Shown here: piece after piece, positions 38,761-49,294 of the stretch
How positions within the stretch are numbered: position 1 is the stretch's first letter
Layout: each line of letters starts with the position of its first letter
Assembly (NCBI RefSeq): GCF_001894925.1
Contig: NZ_BCXD01000020.1
Location: 24,738 to 88,737, forward strand
Direction of reading: 5' to 3'
Length of the DNA: 64,000 bases
Source: Rhodococcus rhodnii NBRC 100604
Lineage (GTDB): Bacteria > Actinomycetota > Actinomycetes > Mycobacteriales > Mycobacteriaceae
Program-made: the position numbers and the translations under genes
Notes under the pieces: model-generated
Seen by the model: the letters and a program-made list of their open reading frames with translations, nothing else
What the model was told of the DNA's origin: nothing
Databases searched by the model: none

Positions 38761-41135
38761 TGCTCACCTCCCGTGACGGTGACGCGCGCGCCGGACGTGA
38801 CGCCGAGGGCGGCGTGCACGTGCGAGCCGGGGGAGTTCGTCGGGAGCCACACGACGTCGTCGGGCATGTCGGTGACGGCGGCCGGTGCCGTGATCGCGCC
38901 GCCGCCGGTCGCGACGGTGACGGGGTCGCCGTCGGTCACGCCGAGCGCGGCGGCACGGGAGGGCGACAGGCGTGCGACGGTCGCGCGCGCGGTCTGCGCG
39001 AGTTCGTGTTCGCCGTCGAGCATGCGGCCGTCGCCGAGGAGCAGCGGCCACGTCGCGAGGATCGCTTCGCCGTCGTCGAGCACCGGGACGGGCCGCCCTG
39101 CCGTCGCGGGCAGCGTCGCCGGGGTCCCGTGCCAGCGGCCGATGCGGGCGAGCTCGGTGCGTGCGGCGTCGGCGTCGGGCAGCGCGAGCGGCGTGCCCAT
39201 CGCGCGGGCGAGTGCGTCCAGGACGCGGAGGTCGCTCAGCGCGGCGCTGCCGCTCAGGGCGGCCTCGAAGCTGCGCGGCCGCCCCTCCCAGTCGACGAAG
39301 GTGCCCGTCTTCTCGGCGACGGCCGCGACGGGGAAGACGACATCGGCGTGCTCGGTGACGGCGCTCGGTCGCAGTTCGAGGCTCACGACGAACTCGGCGT
39401 CGGCGAGCGCCGCGAGGGCGCCCGTGGCGTCGGGCAGGTCGTACGGATCGACGCCGCCGACGACGAACGACGAGTTCCAGGCGAGGATCTCGTCGACGGC
39501 GCGGCCCGGCGTCTCGGGCACCTCGCCCCACACCTGCTCGACGACGGCGCGAGCGGCGGGTTCGGACAGCGGGTGCCCGCCGGGCAGGAGCGTCGGGAAC
39601 GCGCCCGCACCGAGTGCACCGCGATCACCGGCGCGGCGCGGGATCCACGCGAGGCCCGCGCCCATGCGCTCGGCCAACCGCTGCGCTGCGGCGAGCCCGC
39701 CGGGGACACTCGCGAGTCGTTCACCGACGACGATGACGCCGCCGGCGTCGAGTGCGTCGTCCGGCAGATCGCCGAGCGTCGCCGTCTCGCGGCCTGGCAC
39801 CGTGGCGAGCACGGTCGCGTCCAGTTTCTGCAGGCCCGGCGTCGTGAACGGCGCGATCGCGGTGACCCGGAGCCCGTGGCGGCGGACGGCCTTGCGCAGC
39901 CGGAGGAAGACGATCGGCGACTCCTCCTCGGGCTCGAAGCCCACGAGGAGGACGGACGACGCGTGTTCGAGGCTGCGGTACGTCGGGCCGCCGGTGCGCT
40001 GCGCGTACGAGGCGAGGAAGCGGGTCTCGTCGGGGGAGACGGCGCGGGCGCGGAAGTCGATGTCGTTGGTGCCCAGCGCGACGCGCGCGAACTTCGCGTA
40101 CGCGTAGGCGTCCTCGACGGTGGAGCGGCCGCCGACGAGAACCCCCGCGCGAGCACGGGTCCGGCGCAGACCGTCGGCCGCGGCTGCGAGCGCGTAGGGC
40201 CACGACGCGGGTTCGAGCTCGCCGGACGTCGCGCGCACGAGGGGTGTGGTGAGCCGGTCGCGCTCGGTGGCGTAGCGGAACGCGAATCTGCCCTTGTCGC
40301 AGTTCCATTCCTCGTTGACCTCGGGGTCGTCGCCGGCGAGGCGGCGCGTCACCTTGCCGCGGCGGTGATCGGTGCGCTGCGCGCAGCCGGACGCACAGTG
40401 CTCGCACGCGCTCGGCGTCGAGACGAGATCGAACGGCCGGGCGCGGAACCGGTAGTCGGCGGACGTCAGCGCGCCGACGGGGCAGATCTGCACGGTGTTG
40501 CCGGAGAAGTACGACGAGAACGGCTCGTTGCCGTACACGCCGACCTGTTCGAGTGCGCCGCGTTCGAGCAGTTCGATCATCGGGTCGCCCGCGATCTGCT
40601 GCGAGAAGCGGGTGCAGCGCGCGCACAGCACGCAGCGTTCGCGGTCGAGCAGGATCTCGGCCGACAGCGGAATCGGTTTGGGATAGGTGCGTTTCGTCTC
40701 GTGGAAGCGTGAGTCGCCGTTGCCCGTCGTCATCGCCTGGTTCTGCAGCGGGCACTCGCCGCCCTTGTCGCAGACGGGGCAGTCGAGCGGGTGGTTGACG
40801 AGCAGCAGTTCCATGACGCCGCGCTGCGCACGCTCGGCGACCTCGGAGGTGAACTGCGTCCGCACCACCATGCCGTCGGTGAGCGGGGCGGTGCACGACG
40901 CGAGCGGCTTGCGCTGGCCCTCGACGTCGACGAGGCACTGCCGGCACGCGCCGACCGGCTCGAGCAGCGGGTGATCGCAGAAGCGGGGGATCGCGATGCC
41001 CGCGAGCTCGGCGGCCCGGATGACGAGAGTTCCTTCGGGCACGGCGATCTCGGTGTCGTCGATCGTCGCGCGGACGAACCCCTCGGGCAGCTCGTCGTTG
41101 GCGGTGTCGCCGCGTTCTCCGCTGGTCGCCGTCAT
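38757..41135 (-). CDS. nuoG: NADH-quinone oxidoreductase subunit G
   Basis: A 792-residue iron-sulfur subunit. The N-terminal ferredoxin domain has cysteines in [18 protein letters not shown] and LASC; the next cluster site is [29 protein letters not shown] and the later CPVGAL hold the 4Fe-4S ligands. CEHCASGC and NCDKGRFAF lead into the molybdopterin-oxidoreductase-like domain, which has lost its cofactor in complex I. ATG 41135 overlaps the nuoF stop (ATGA). Confidence 0.95.
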   Translation of the reverse strand: MTATSGERGDTANDELPEGFVRATIDDTEIAVPEGTLVIRAAELAGIAIPRFCDHPLLEPVGACRQCLVDVEGQRKPLASCTAPLTDGMVVRTQFTSEVAERAQRGVMELLLVNHPLDCPVCDKGGECPLQNQAMTTGNGDSRFHETKRTYPKPIPLSAEILLDRERCVLCARCTRFSQQIAGDPMIELLERGALEQVGVYGNEPFSSYFSGNTVQICPVGALTSADYRFRARPFDLVSTPSACEHCASGCAQRTDHRRGKVTRRLAGDDPEVNEEWNCDKGRFAFRYATERDRLTTPLVRATSGELEPASWPYALAAAADGLRRTRARAGVLVGGRSTVEDAYAYAKFARVALGTNDIDFRARAVSPDETRFLASYAQRTGGPTYRSLEHASSVLLVGFEPEEESPIVFLRLRKAVRRHGLRVTAIAPFTTPGLQKLDATVLATVPGRETATLGDLPDDALDAGGVIVVGERLASVPGGLAAAQRLAERMGAGLAWIPRRAGDRGALGAGAFPTLLPGGHPLSEPAARAVVEQVWGEVPETPGRAVDEILAWNSSFVVGGVDPYDLPDATGALAALADAEFVVSLELRPSAVTEHADVVFPVAAVAEKTGTFVDWEGRPRSFEAALSGSAALSDLRVLDALARAMGTPLALPDADAARTELARIGRWHGTPATLPATAGRPVPVLDDGEAILATWPLLLGDGRMLDGEHELAQTARATVARLSPSRAAALGVTDGDPVTVATGGGAITAPAAVTDMPDDVVWLPTNSPGSHVHAALGVTSGARVTVTGGEQ

Positions 41136-42436
41136 GAGACCGCCTCTCCGCGGCCCCACACCGTCGCGAGGGCCGGATCGAACGGGCAGCGCCCGAGCTC
41201 GATGTGTGCGAGATACTCGTCCCGGAAGTACTGCAGCGACGAGAGGATCGGGCTTCCCGCGCCGTCGCCCAGCGCGCAGAACGACTTGCCGACGACCGAG
41301 TCGGTCACGTCGAGCACGGTGTCGATGTCGCGCTCGTCCGCGTCCCCGGCTTCGAGTCGCCGCAGCAGGCCCGCGAGCCAGTACGTACCCTCCCGGCACG
41401 GCGTGCACTTGCCGCACGACTCGTGCGCGTAGAACTCCGTCCAGCGCAGCACGGACCGGACGACGCACGTCGTGTCGTCGAAGATCTGCAGCGCCTTGGT
41501 GCCGAGCATCGAGCCCGCGGCGCCGACGCCCTCGTAGTCGAGCGGGACGTCGAGATGCTCGGCGGTGAGGATCGGCGTCGACGAGCCGCCCGGCGTCCAG
41601 AACTTGAGGGTGTGCCCGGCGCGGACGCCGCCCGCATAGTCGAGCAGTTCGCGCAGCGTGACGCCGAGCGGCGCCTCGTACTGGCCGGGGCGCTGCACGT
41701 GCCCGGAGAGCGAGTAGAGCGTGAACCCGGGCGACTTCTCGGTGCCCATCGAGCGGAACCACTGTGCGCCGCGCTGCACGATCGACGGGACGCTCGCGAT
41801 CGACTCGACGTTGTTGACGACGGTCGGCCGCGCGTACAGGCCCGCGACGGCCGGGAACGGCGGACGCAGCCGAGGCTGGCCGCGTCGGCCCTCCAGCGAG
41901 TCGAGCAGCGCCGTCTCCTCGCCGCAGATGTAGGCGCCCGCGCCCGCGTGGACGACGAGTTCGAGGTCGAAGCCGGTGCCCTGGATGTCGCGGCCGAGCA
42001 GCCCGGCGTCGTACGCCTCCTGCACGGCGGTGCGCAGCCTGCGGATGACGGAGGCCACCTCGCCGCGCACGTAGACGAAGGCATGATTCGCGCGGATCGC
42101 GTACGCCGCGATGATCGCGCCCTCGACGAGGGCGTGCGGTGTCGCGAGCAGCAGCGGCATGTCCTTGCACGTGCCGGGCTCGGACTCGTCGGCGTTGACG
42201 ACGAGATAGTGTGGCGCGCCGTCGTTCTGCGGGATGAACGACCACTTGGTACCGACCGAGAAGCCCGCACCGCCGCGGCCCCGCAGACCGGATTCCTTGA
42301 CGGTCTCGATGATCTCGTCGGGATCGCGGTAGAGCGCCTTGTGCAGTGCCTCGTAGCCGCCGTGGCGCCGATACGTCTCGATCGACCACGACTCCGCTTC
42401 GTCCCAGTAGCGGCTGAGTACGGGGGTGAGCGTCAC
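41132..42436 (-). CDS. nuoF: NADH-quinone oxidoreductase subunit F
   Basis: A 434-residue subunit that binds NADH and FMN and starts electron transfer. Motifs are [17 protein letters not shown] and [12 protein letters not shown] (FMN/NADH), [20 protein letters not shown], and the 4Fe-4S site [12 protein letters not shown] with the distal cysteine in [11 protein letters not shown] 42436 overlaps the nuoE stop (GTGA). Confidence 0.96.
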   Translation of the reverse strand: MTLTPVLSRYWDEAESWSIETYRRHGGYEALHKALYRDPDEIIETVKESGLRGRGGAGFSVGTKWSFIPQNDGAPHYLVVNADESEPGTCKDMPLLLATPHALVEGAIIAAYAIRANHAFVYVRGEVASVIRRLRTAVQEAYDAGLLGRDIQGTGFDLELVVHAGAGAYICGEETALLDSLEGRRGQPRLRPPFPAVAGLYARPTVVNNVESIASVPSIVQRGAQWFRSMGTEKSPGFTLYSLSGHVQRPGQYEAPLGVTLRELLDYAGGVRAGHTLKFWTPGGSSTPILTAEHLDVPLDYEGVGAAGSMLGTKALQIFDDTTCVVRSVLRWTEFYAHESCGKCTPCREGTYWLAGLLRRLEAGDADERDIDTVLDVTDSVVGKSFCALGDGAGSPILSSLQYFRDEYLAHIELGRCPFDPALATVWGRGEAVS

Positions 42437-43284
42437 GACGGGCCTCCTTCGCTGCGGCCGGGCTCGCTGCGATCCGGTGCGTGCATGCCGCGTTCGCGTG
42501 CCACATGCAGCCCGGCGAGCGACGCCGTGCCCGCGCTGGGCCCGACGGGGGAGCGTGGCGTGCGTTCGGGGAGTCCGGCGAGGGCGCGTTCGGTGTCGCG
42601 GAACCCGCACACCGGGCCGCCGCGGGTCGGTTGCGGGACGTCGCCGTTGCGCAGCCGATCGACCAGCTCGCGGGCCGAGGTGGGGGTGCTGTTGTCGTAG
42701 TACTCCCAGTTGACCATCACGACGGGCGCGTAGTCGCAGGCCGCGTTGCATTCGAGCCGTTCGAGCGTGATCTGCTCGTCGTCGGTCGTGCCGCCCGGCT
42801 CGATGCCGAGGTGTTCGCGCAGCGACGCGAGGATCTCGTCGCCGCCGAGGACGGCGCACAGCGTGTTGGCGCACACGCCGACGACGTACTCGCCCGTCGG
42901 GCTGCGCCGGTACATCGAATAGAAGGTCGCGACGGCCGCGACCTCGGCGCCGGTCAGAGCGAGGGTGTCGGCGCAGAAGTCGATGCCCGCGGGCGTGATG
43001 TAGCCGTCGACGGACTGGACGAGGTGCAGCAGCGGCAGCAGCGCCGATCGTGGCGACGGATACAGCGCGACGATCTGTGCTGCGTCCGAGTGCAATTCGT
43101 CGAGCGTGGCGGCCGGGTACGTCGTGCGGGCGCCGGGCTGGACGAGTTGCGTCGCCTCGTCGGGACGCGGGCCGATCTGCAGCAGGACGGGTGCCGGCGC
43201 CACCGGATCGGTCGCCGCGCCCTTGCCCAGCTGCCGGCTCTCGAACGTTCCCGCCTGCTCGACGGTCGTGGGATCGCCGGTCAT
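42433..43284 (-). CDS. nuoE: NADH-quinone oxidoreductase subunit E
   Basis: A 283-residue thioredoxin-like 2Fe-2S subunit. Ligands are in [13 protein letters not shown] and [12 protein letters not shown]. It carries extensions at both ends (about 45 residues before the conserved [10 protein letters not shown] segment and a disordered C-terminal tail), longer than the roughly 165 residues of E. coli but usual in actinobacteria. ATG 43284 overlaps nuoD by four bases. Confidence 0.95.
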   Translation of the reverse strand: MTGDPTTVEQAGTFESRQLGKGAATDPVAPAPVLLQIGPRPDEATQLVQPGARTTYPAATLDELHSDAAQIVALYPSPRSALLPLLHLVQSVDGYITPAGIDFCADTLALTGAEVAAVATFYSMYRRSPTGEYVVGVCANTLCAVLGGDEILASLREHLGIEPGGTTDDEQITLERLECNAACDYAPVVMVNWEYYDNSTPTSARELVDRLRNGDVPQPTRGGPVCGFRDTERALAGLPERTPRSPVGPSAGTASLAGLHVARERGMHAPDRSEPGRSEGGPS

Positions 43285-44570
43285 CGGTCGACACCTCCCA
43301 TCACGGGGTCGATGCTCGCGACCGACGCGATGACGTCGGCGACGGAGCCGCCCTCGCACATCGCCGCGACGGCCTGGAGGTTGGTGAAGGACGGATCGCG
43401 AAAGTGCACGCGGTACGGCCTGGTTCCGCCGTCCGAGACCATGTGGACGCCGAGTTCGCCGCGCGGCGACTCGACTGCGGTGTAGACCTGGCCGGGCGGC
43501 ACCCGGAACCCCTCGGTGACGAGCTTGAAGTGATGGATCAGCGACTCCATCGACGTGCCCATGATCTTTGCGATGTGCTCGGGCGAGTTGCCGAGGCCGT
43601 CCATGCCGACCTTCAGCTTCGAGGGCCAGCCGATCTTCGGGTCGTCGACCATCACGGGGCCGGTGCGCAGCCTGTCCAGGCACTGTTCGACGATCTTCAG
43701 CGACTCGTGCATCTCCTGGACGCGCACGAGATAGCGCCCGTAGCAGTCGGATCCGTCGTCGACGGCGACGTCGAACTCGTAGTTCTCGTACCCGCAGTAC
43801 GGCTGCGAGCGGCGCAGATCGTGCGGCAGCCCCGTGGCGCGGAGGATGGGGCCGGTGACGCCGAGCGCGATGCAGCCGGTGAGATCGAGGTAGCCGATCC
43901 CGCGAGTCCGTGCCCGCCACACCGGATTCTCGGTGAGCAGCAGTTCCAGGTCGCGCAGCCGGCCCGGCAGGACGCGCAGCACCTCACGGACCTTCGCGAC
44001 GCCGTCGTCCGGCAGGTCCGCCGCGACTCCGCCGGGGCGGATGTAGGCGTGGTTCATCCGCAGGCCGGTGATCGTCTCGAAGACGTCGAGGATCAGTTCG
44101 CGATCGCCGAATCCGAACAGCATCGGCGTCGTGGCGCCCAGTTCCATGCCGCCCGTCGCGAGCGCGACGAGGTGCGACGAGATGCGGTTGAGTTCCATGA
44201 GCATGACGCGGACGATCTGCGCGCGCTCGGGCACCTCGTCGGAGATGCCGAGGAGCTGCTCGACGCCCAGGCAGTAGGCGACCTCGTTGAACATCGGTGC
44301 GAGATAGTCCATCCGCGTCACGAAGGTCACGCCCTGCGTCCACGTGCGGTATTCGAGGTTCTTCTCGATCCCGGTGTGCAGGTAGCCGATTCCGCAGCGT
44401 GCGTCGGTGACGGTCTCGCCCTCGATCTCGAGGATCAGCCGCAGCACGCCGTGGGTCGACGGATGCTGCGGGCCCATGTTGACGACGAGCCGCTCGTCAC
44501 CGTTGTCGCGGATCTGCTCGGCGATCTCGTCCCAGTTCTGGCCGCCGGCGGTGTAGATGGTGTCGGTCAT
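43281..44570 (-). CDS. nuoD: NADH-quinone oxidoreductase subunit D
   Basis: A 429-residue 49-kDa-type subunit lining the quinone cavity. It has [15 protein letters not shown] (the quinone-facing His), [30 protein letters not shown] and [18 protein letters not shown] 44570 overlaps the nuoC stop by one base (TGATG). Confidence 0.96.
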   Translation of the reverse strand: MTDTIYTAGGQNWDEIAEQIRDNGDERLVVNMGPQHPSTHGVLRLILEIEGETVTDARCGIGYLHTGIEKNLEYRTWTQGVTFVTRMDYLAPMFNEVAYCLGVEQLLGISDEVPERAQIVRVMLMELNRISSHLVALATGGMELGATTPMLFGFGDRELILDVFETITGLRMNHAYIRPGGVAADLPDDGVAKVREVLRVLPGRLRDLELLLTENPVWRARTRGIGYLDLTGCIALGVTGPILRATGLPHDLRRSQPYCGYENYEFDVAVDDGSDCYGRYLVRVQEMHESLKIVEQCLDRLRTGPVMVDDPKIGWPSKLKVGMDGLGNSPEHIAKIMGTSMESLIHHFKLVTEGFRVPPGQVYTAVESPRGELGVHMVSDGGTRPYRVHFRDPSFTNLQAVAAMCEGGSVADVIASVASIDPVMGGVDR

Positions 44571-45259
44571 CAGTTGTACGACCTCCGCTCGTCGGGCGGG
44601 GGTATGCGAGCGCCCTTGTACTCCACGGGGATTCCGCCCAGCGGGTAGTCCTTGCGCTGCGGGTGGCCCTCCCAGTCGTCGGGCATCTCGATCCGCGTGA
44701 GCGACGGGTGGCCGTCGAAGACGATGCCGAAGAAGTCGTACGTCTCGCGTTCGTGCCAGTCGTTCGTGGGATAGATCGTCGTCACCGACGGGATGTGCGG
44801 GTCGTCGTCGGGGGCCGCGACGTCGAGCAGCAGGCGCCGGTTGTGGGTGATCGAGAGCAGCGGGTAGACGGCGTGCAGTTCGCGGCCGGCGTCGTCCGGG
44901 TAGTGGACGCCGCTGACGCCGAGGCACATCTCGAATCGCAGGCGCTCGACGTCGCGTAGCACCCGTGCGAGCAGGGGCAGGTGCGCGCGCTGCACGTGGA
45001 GGGTCAGGCCGCCGCGATCGACGACGACGTCCTCGATCACCTCGCTCGGCGCGAGCCCGCTGTCGGCGAGTACGGCGGTGAGGGTGTCGATCGCGTCGTC
45101 GAACCACTCGCCGTACGGGCGCGGGGTGGACGTGGGAAGCGTCGAGGAGCGCCGCAGGCCGCCGTAGCCGGAGGTGTCGCCGGAGCCCGTCGCGCCGAAC
45201 ATGCCACGACGCACCGCGACCGGGTCGGTGGTGCGGGCCGGGGGCCGCTCGCCCGTCAC
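44570..45259 (-). CDS. nuoC: NADH-quinone oxidoreductase subunit C
   Basis: A 229-residue 30-kDa-type subunit of the peripheral arm. The signature [20 protein letters not shown] and [22 protein letters not shown] are complete. The N-terminal 40 residues are variable. GTG 45259 overlaps the nuoB stop as GTGA. NuoC and NuoD are separate genes here, not fused as in E. coli. Confidence 0.95.
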   Translation of the reverse strand: MTGERPPARTTDPVAVRRGMFGATGSGDTSGYGGLRRSSTLPTSTPRPYGEWFDDAIDTLTAVLADSGLAPSEVIEDVVVDRGGLTLHVQRAHLPLLARVLRDVERLRFEMCLGVSGVHYPDDAGRELHAVYPLLSITHNRRLLLDVAAPDDDPHIPSVTTIYPTNDWHERETYDFFGIVFDGHPSLTRIEMPDDWEGHPQRKDYPLGGIPVEYKGARIPPPDERRSYN

Positions 45260-45840
45260 GGCCGGGTTCCCGAGAACGGCTGGATCTGCAGCAGCGGCGC
45301 CTGGTCGATCGCCGCGGCCTCGACCTTCCGGATGGCGAGGTCGCGGTCGACGCCGAGCGGCATGCGCTGGATCTGGTCGTGCAACGTGAGGATCGCATTG
45401 AGCAGCATCTCCGGGCGCGGCGGGCAGCCGGGGAGATAGATGTCGACGGGGACGACGTGATCGACGCCCTGCACGATCGCGTAGTTGTTGAACATCCCGC
45501 CCGTCGAGGCGCAGACACCCATCGCCACAACCCATTTCGGTTCGACCATCTGGTCGTAGATCTGCCGCAGGACGGGCGCCATCTTCTGGCTGACGCGGCC
45601 CGCGACGATCATGAGATCGGCTTGGCGGGGGGAGGCGCGGAAGGCCTCCATGCCGAACCGGGCGATGTCGTAGCGGGGCCCGCTCGTCGCCATCATCTCG
45701 ATCGCGCAGCACGCGAGGCCGAAGGTCGCCGGCCACAGCGATCCCTTGCGCAGGTATCCGGCGAGTCCTTCGACGGTGCTGAGCAGGAAGCCGCTGGGGA
45801 CCTTCTCCTCGATCCCGCCGCCGGGAGTGGTCAGTCCCAT
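45256..45840 (-). CDS. nuoB: NADH-quinone oxidoreductase subunit B
   Basis: A 194-residue subunit bearing the terminal 4Fe-4S cluster N2, which reduces quinone. Cysteines are in [22 protein letters not shown] and [12 protein letters not shown] 45840 lies within the last codons of nuoA (10-base overlap). Confidence 0.96.
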   Translation of the reverse strand: MGLTTPGGGIEEKVPSGFLLSTVEGLAGYLRKGSLWPATFGLACCAIEMMATSGPRYDIARFGMEAFRASPRQADLMIVAGRVSQKMAPVLRQIYDQMVEPKWVVAMGVCASTGGMFNNYAIVQGVDHVVPVDIYLPGCPPRPEMLLNAILTLHDQIQRMPLGVDRDLAIRKVEAAAIDQAPLLQIQPFSGTRP

Positions 45841-46181
45841 GCGAGCCCTCCTCGTCGCCATTCGTACGCGTAGGCCACCGAGACGTTGAAGACGAACAGC
45901 GCCATCGCGACGAGCCCGAACGTGCCCAGTGCGTCGAAGTGCACGGCCCACGGGTAGAGGAAGACGATCTCGATGTCGAAGACGATGAACAGCATCGCGG
46001 TGAGGTAGTACTTCACCGGAAACCGCAGGCCACGGGGTGCGGGGGTGGGGTCGATGCCGCACTCGTACGCTTCGAGCTTCGCGCGGTTGAAGCGGCTCGG
46101 GCCCACGACGGAGGCGATCGCGACCGACACGATGCCGAAGACGACAGCGATCGCACCCAGCACCAGAATCGGTGTGTACAT
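45831..46181 (-). CDS. nuoA: NADH-quinone oxidoreductase subunit A
   Basis: A 116-residue subunit with three transmembrane helices and the conserved loop [23 protein letters not shown] (shown in part: ECGIDP), whose cysteine switches accessibility during turnover. First gene of the operon. GGGAGG lies upstream of ATG 46181. A longer frame to 46277 is rejected because the added residues are unrelated to the family. Confidence 0.96.
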   Translation of the reverse strand: MYTPILVLGAIAVVFGIVSVAIASVVGPSRFNRAKLEAYECGIDPTPAPRGLRFPVKYYLTAMLFIVFDIEIVFLYPWAVHFDALGTFGLVAMALFVFNVSVAYAYEWRRGGLAWD

Positions 46182-46520
46182 CGCCGCCACCTCCCGATAC
46201 GTGAGCTGTGACTCAGTGATACGGATATGTGATGCACCACACTTATCACGAGTCACAGCGGGCGGCATTCTCAGCATGCGTTGTGTCGAGAATCACAATT
46301 CATCTATCGCGATGTGCGATAAATAGCCGGTGGCTCCGGTGCGCGTGAGTCGGCGGCGCATCGGTGGCCGTCCATACGTCGGACCTGCTGGTGATCGGGT
46401 TTCTACCTGCTGTGGACGAGCGATCACGCCCGCTTCGGCGGGTACTGCCTGTGAGGTCTACTCATCGGTAACCGGCGCGCTCCGGCACCCCGGAGCAGCG
46501 GCGGCGTGCCTGGTCGAGCG
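46182..46520 (-). promoter_or_regulatory. nuo operon control region
   Basis: This 339-base gene-free stretch upstream of nuoA is rich in symmetry. TGTGATGCACCACA at 46228-46241 is a near palindrome. CTGTGACTC at 46206-46214 and GAGTCACAG at 46250-46258 form perfect 9-bp arms bracketing it. TATCGC/GCGATA (46305-46310 and 46316-46321) is another inverted pair. These are likely regulator sites for respiration control. No clear -35/-10 pair stands out. The left part (46330-46520) shows nothing distinctive. Confidence 0.5.
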
Positions 46521-47042
46521 TCAGCGCGGAACTTCGGCGACCAGTACCTCGCCGACGCGCACGGCCCAGTCGCACATCGGGGTGGTGTCCTTGCTGAACG
46601 GTGATCGGTCGAACTGCATATCCACTACGCCGCCGTTGTCCATCGGCACGGTGAGCCAGCAGAAGGTGCCGGATTCATCGGCTTCCTGGCGGTAGGTGAA
46701 CCCTTCGCGGCCCGCGACGGTCACGTCCTGGAAGTCGGTGTTGCCGGGGAAGTTCCGGAAGTGGTCGGGTCCGGTGGTTGAAGATGCACTCACGATCACC
46801 GCTACGTCGGGGCCTTCCCACTCACAGCTCTTCCATCCCGGTTGGCCCTGGGCGAGCGAACCCGGGCCTTCACTCGCGGGATCGAGAGAGGCGCGGATCA
46901 AGGCCTCGTCGGAGATCGTGCACGGGTCCCACGGCCCGGGTGCCGCAGTCGGGTCCGCTGTCTCGGACGTACTGTCACCGCAGGCCGTGCCGACCAACCC
47001 GATTGTCACCAACGCTGCTGCAACCACTGATCGCCGAATCAT
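46521..47042 (-). CDS. DUF3558 lipoprotein, copy 1
   Basis: A 173-residue lipoprotein. Signal sequence RRSVVAAALVTIGL leads to lipobox VGTAC. The mature part has WDPCTISDEALIRASLDPAS, CEWEG and FCWLTVPMDNGG and ends with CDWAVRVGEVLVAEVP, matching DUF3558 proteins of Mycobacteriales. Four cysteines in the mature domain probably form disulfides. ATG 47042 is preferred over GTG 47048. A close paralogue is at 47482-48009. Function is unknown. Confidence 0.85.
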   Translation of the reverse strand: MIRRSVVAAALVTIGLVGTACGDSTSETADPTAAPGPWDPCTISDEALIRASLDPASEGPGSLAQGQPGWKSCEWEGPDVAVIVSASSTTGPDHFRNFPGNTDFQDVTVAGREGFTYRQEADESGTFCWLTVPMDNGGVVDMQFDRSPFSKDTTPMCDWAVRVGEVLVAEVPR

Positions 47043-47060
47043 GTGCACAGGGAACCGTGT

Positions 47061-47441
47061 TCACCTATCAGTCGTCGCGGCGTTGATTCGAGCCACTGCC
47101 TGTGAAGTTTCGTCGTCGGTGGTGAGCAATTCTGCTACCTGAGCGCCCACCATGTCGTGGATTGCCTCGAGGCATGCGATGTGTTCCTCGAGGCGAGAAA
47201 CGAACTCTTTGGTCGTCTCGGACAGCATCACGGCCAGTTGGTGCCCGCACTCGAAGTTCCCGAGAGGAAGCAGGCGGACCTGGCTCAACATGCGGTCGTG
47301 CACCGACTGCAGTGATGCAATCGCGCCCGCGGTTGCCTTGGCACAGTCCACCGCAATGTCGGGATCGAGCACGAGCTCACCGGCCTTGGCCTGCGCCCCG
47401 AGCGCAAGTAGATAGTCCAGCCCGGAAACCGCACCAGTCAT
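47061..47441 (-). CDS. Hypothetical helical protein between DUF3558 copies
   Basis: A 126-residue, largely helical, soluble protein without signal peptide (SVHDRMLSQVRLLPLGNF, ETTKEFVSRLEEHIACLEAI, AQVAELLTTDDETSQAV). It lies 18 bases upstream of DUF3558 copy 1 on the same strand, probably in one transcription unit. Size and helical content recall small proteins co-encoded with secreted lipoproteins, but I do not recognise the family. Confidence 0.65.
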   Translation of the reverse strand: MTGAVSGLDYLLALGAQAKAGELVLDPDIAVDCAKATAGAIASLQSVHDRMLSQVRLLPLGNFECGHQLAVMLSETTKEFVSRLEEHIACLEAIHDMVGAQVAELLTTDDETSQAVARINAATTDR

Positions 47442-47481
47442 GTCGACCCCCCAGATAGCGAATTGCGTCGAGGATACGCCG

Positions 47482-48009
47482 TCAGCGCGGAGCCGCAGAG
47501 ACCAGCGCCTCGCCGACGCGCACGGCCCAGTTGCACATCGGAGTGGTGCCGTGCGAGAACGGAGACCTCGTGACCTGAAGATTCAGCGAACCGCCGCCTT
47601 CCAGCGGAACCGTGAGCCAGCAAAAGTTATCCGGGTTCAATCCGGTCTGGCGATAGGTGAATCCCGGGCGCCCGGCGACAGTGAGTTCGTGGAAGTCGAT
47701 GTTGCCGGGGAAGTTCCGGAAGTGATCCTCACCGGTCGTCGCGGACGCGTTCAGGATCGCGTTGACATCCTCACCGGTCCACCGGCAGCTCTCCCATCCC
47801 GGCTGGCCCTGGGCGAGAGAGCCCGGCCCTTCACTCGCGGGATCGAGGGATGCGCGGATCAACGCCTCGTCGGAGATCGTGCACGGGTCCCACGGCTCGG
47901 GCGCCGCACTCGTCTCCGCTGTTTCGGATGTACTGCCACCACACGCCGTGCCGACCGCCATGATCGCCAGAACTGCAGCCACGCCGACTGCCCCCCGAAT
48001 TCTGCTCAT
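47482..48009 (-). CDS. DUF3558 lipoprotein, copy 2
   Basis: A 175-residue paralogue of the protein at 46521-47042, with lipobox VGTAC. The segment WDPCTISDEALIRASLDP and the following SLAQGQPGW are identical in the two, and the C-terminal CNWAVRVGEALVSAAPR is nearly so. The DNA is also nearly identical over about 100 bases (46840-46940 and 47800-47900). This points to a recent tandem duplication or gene conversion that captured the intervening helical-protein gene. Confidence 0.85.
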   Translation of the reverse strand: MSRIRGAVGVAAVLAIMAVGTACGGSTSETAETSAAPEPWDPCTISDEALIRASLDPASEGPGSLAQGQPGWESCRWTGEDVNAILNASATTGEDHFRNFPGNIDFHELTVAGRPGFTYRQTGLNPDNFCWLTVPLEGGGSLNLQVTRSPFSHGTTPMCNWAVRVGEALVSAAPR

Positions 48010-48033
48010 GGCGTCATCTTGTCATCGGGCCGA

Positions 48034-49101
48034 TCAGAGGGTTCCGTCGGCGGTGGAGAGGGCGACGGCGAGCGCGACTCGTCCTGCCGTGTCGCGGAAC
48101 GACCTGCCGGTGAGCGCTTCTGCCTTGTCGAGACGGTTGCGGACGGTGTTCGGGTGCACGTTCAGCTGCGCTGCCGCGCGCGTGAGCGAGCCGTCGACGG
48201 CGTCGAACGCGCGCAGCGTCGCGACGACGTCGGTGCCGTGGCGGCGGTCGTAGCGCGCGAGCGGCAGATAGATGTGGTGGTGGAACGGCGCAGACTGGTC
48301 GGCGCGCAACCGCCCGATCAGCGATTCGAGCGTCGCCGTGTCGCGGCCCGACGACGTCGCACCGCGCGTCTCCGCGAGCCGAAACGCCGCGAGGGCCTCG
48401 TCGATCGCGCTCGCGACGTAGCCGATGGATACCGGCCCGCCCGTCCCGTGCGGTTCGGGCAGGGCGCGTCGCTGCGCGGCGCCCAGTGGTGCCGGAACGA
48501 TCGAGACGAGCGTGCCGTCGAGCGCACCCACCGGGAACTCGCCGCCCAGCGCCTCCTCGGGCCGCGTACCCGGCCCGGTGCAGACGACCTCGACGTCCTG
48601 GCCCGGCCGGATCACGCGATGTAGCTCGGGCGCGAGGACGGACGTCGACGCCCAGCCCTTGCGCACGGCGTCGAGCAGCCGTCCGACGGCGTGCCGGCGT
48701 TCCGTCGTGAGCTGGCGCGCCATGCGCAGGCCGTCGTAGAGCTCGGCGATCCGTGCGAATGCGAGCGTCGGCGGGATCTCGAGGACGGGGATCCCCGCCG
48801 CGTCGGCGGCGTCGAGCAGGGCGGGCGGGATGTGCTCCCACGCGATCTCGATGCCGAAGCCGATCGCGGCGGCGCGCGCGTCGATGCAGTCGCTCGTGAA
48901 CGCCCGCACCGAGGCGTCGTCGGTGAGCACGAGACCCGTCGTGAAGACGAGTGCGCCGTGGGGGACGTAGCCGCCCGGCCGGGGCAGTTCGGTGGCGTAC
49001 GTCGCGAGGATCTCGTGACCCAGGCCCGCGTCGCCGCCGACGAGACGCATGTCGGGCAGCGCCGCGTCGCGCAGCAGGTCACGGACCGTCACGATTGACA
49101 C
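48034..49101 (-). CDS. PucR-family transcriptional regulator
   Basis: A 355-residue regulator. An N-terminal PucR-type sensory domain (TVRDLLRDAALPDMRLVGG, ELPRPGGYVPHGALVFTTG) is followed by a long middle region and a C-terminal helix-turn-helix (GSLTRAAAQLNVHPNTVRNRLDKAEAL). GTG 49101 is preferred over ATG 49134 because a perfect palindrome overlaps the extra codons. Divergent from a permease-amidohydrolase pair, it probably controls them. PucR relatives govern purine and related nitrogen catabolism. Confidence 0.88.
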   Translation of the reverse strand: MSIVTVRDLLRDAALPDMRLVGGDAGLGHEILATYATELPRPGGYVPHGALVFTTGLVLTDDASVRAFTSDCIDARAAAIGFGIEIAWEHIPPALLDAADAAGIPVLEIPPTLAFARIAELYDGLRMARQLTTERRHAVGRLLDAVRKGWASTSVLAPELHRVIRPGQDVEVVCTGPGTRPEEALGGEFPVGALDGTLVSIVPAPLGAAQRRALPEPHGTGGPVSIGYVASAIDEALAAFRLAETRGATSSGRDTATLESLIGRLRADQSAPFHHHIYLPLARYDRRHGTDVVATLRAFDAVDGSLTRAAAQLNVHPNTVRNRLDKAEALTGRSFRDTAGRVALAVALSTADGTL

Positions 49102-49119
49102 GCTCGTAACGTACGAGCG
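49101..49119. promoter_or_regulatory. Palindromic operator at the pucR-permease divergence
   Basis: CGCTCGTA, ACG, TACGAGCG: perfect 8-bp arms. It abuts the regulator's GTG start and lies in the 193-base spacer to the permease, a natural place for autoregulation. Confidence 0.65.
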
Positions 49120-49294
49120 CCATGTTGTCGGCATGTGAACCCAGGTTGTGGGCGGATCACAATTGCCGGGCAGGCCATTGTGGACTGCTCCATTCGGCTT
49201 TCGTCGCGGCCTCCGCCGGGCCTAGCGTCACCGACGTCGCCACCGGCAGCCGTCGTCGCCCGCCGGGACTCCCTCTCGCACCACGGAGCGCCCC

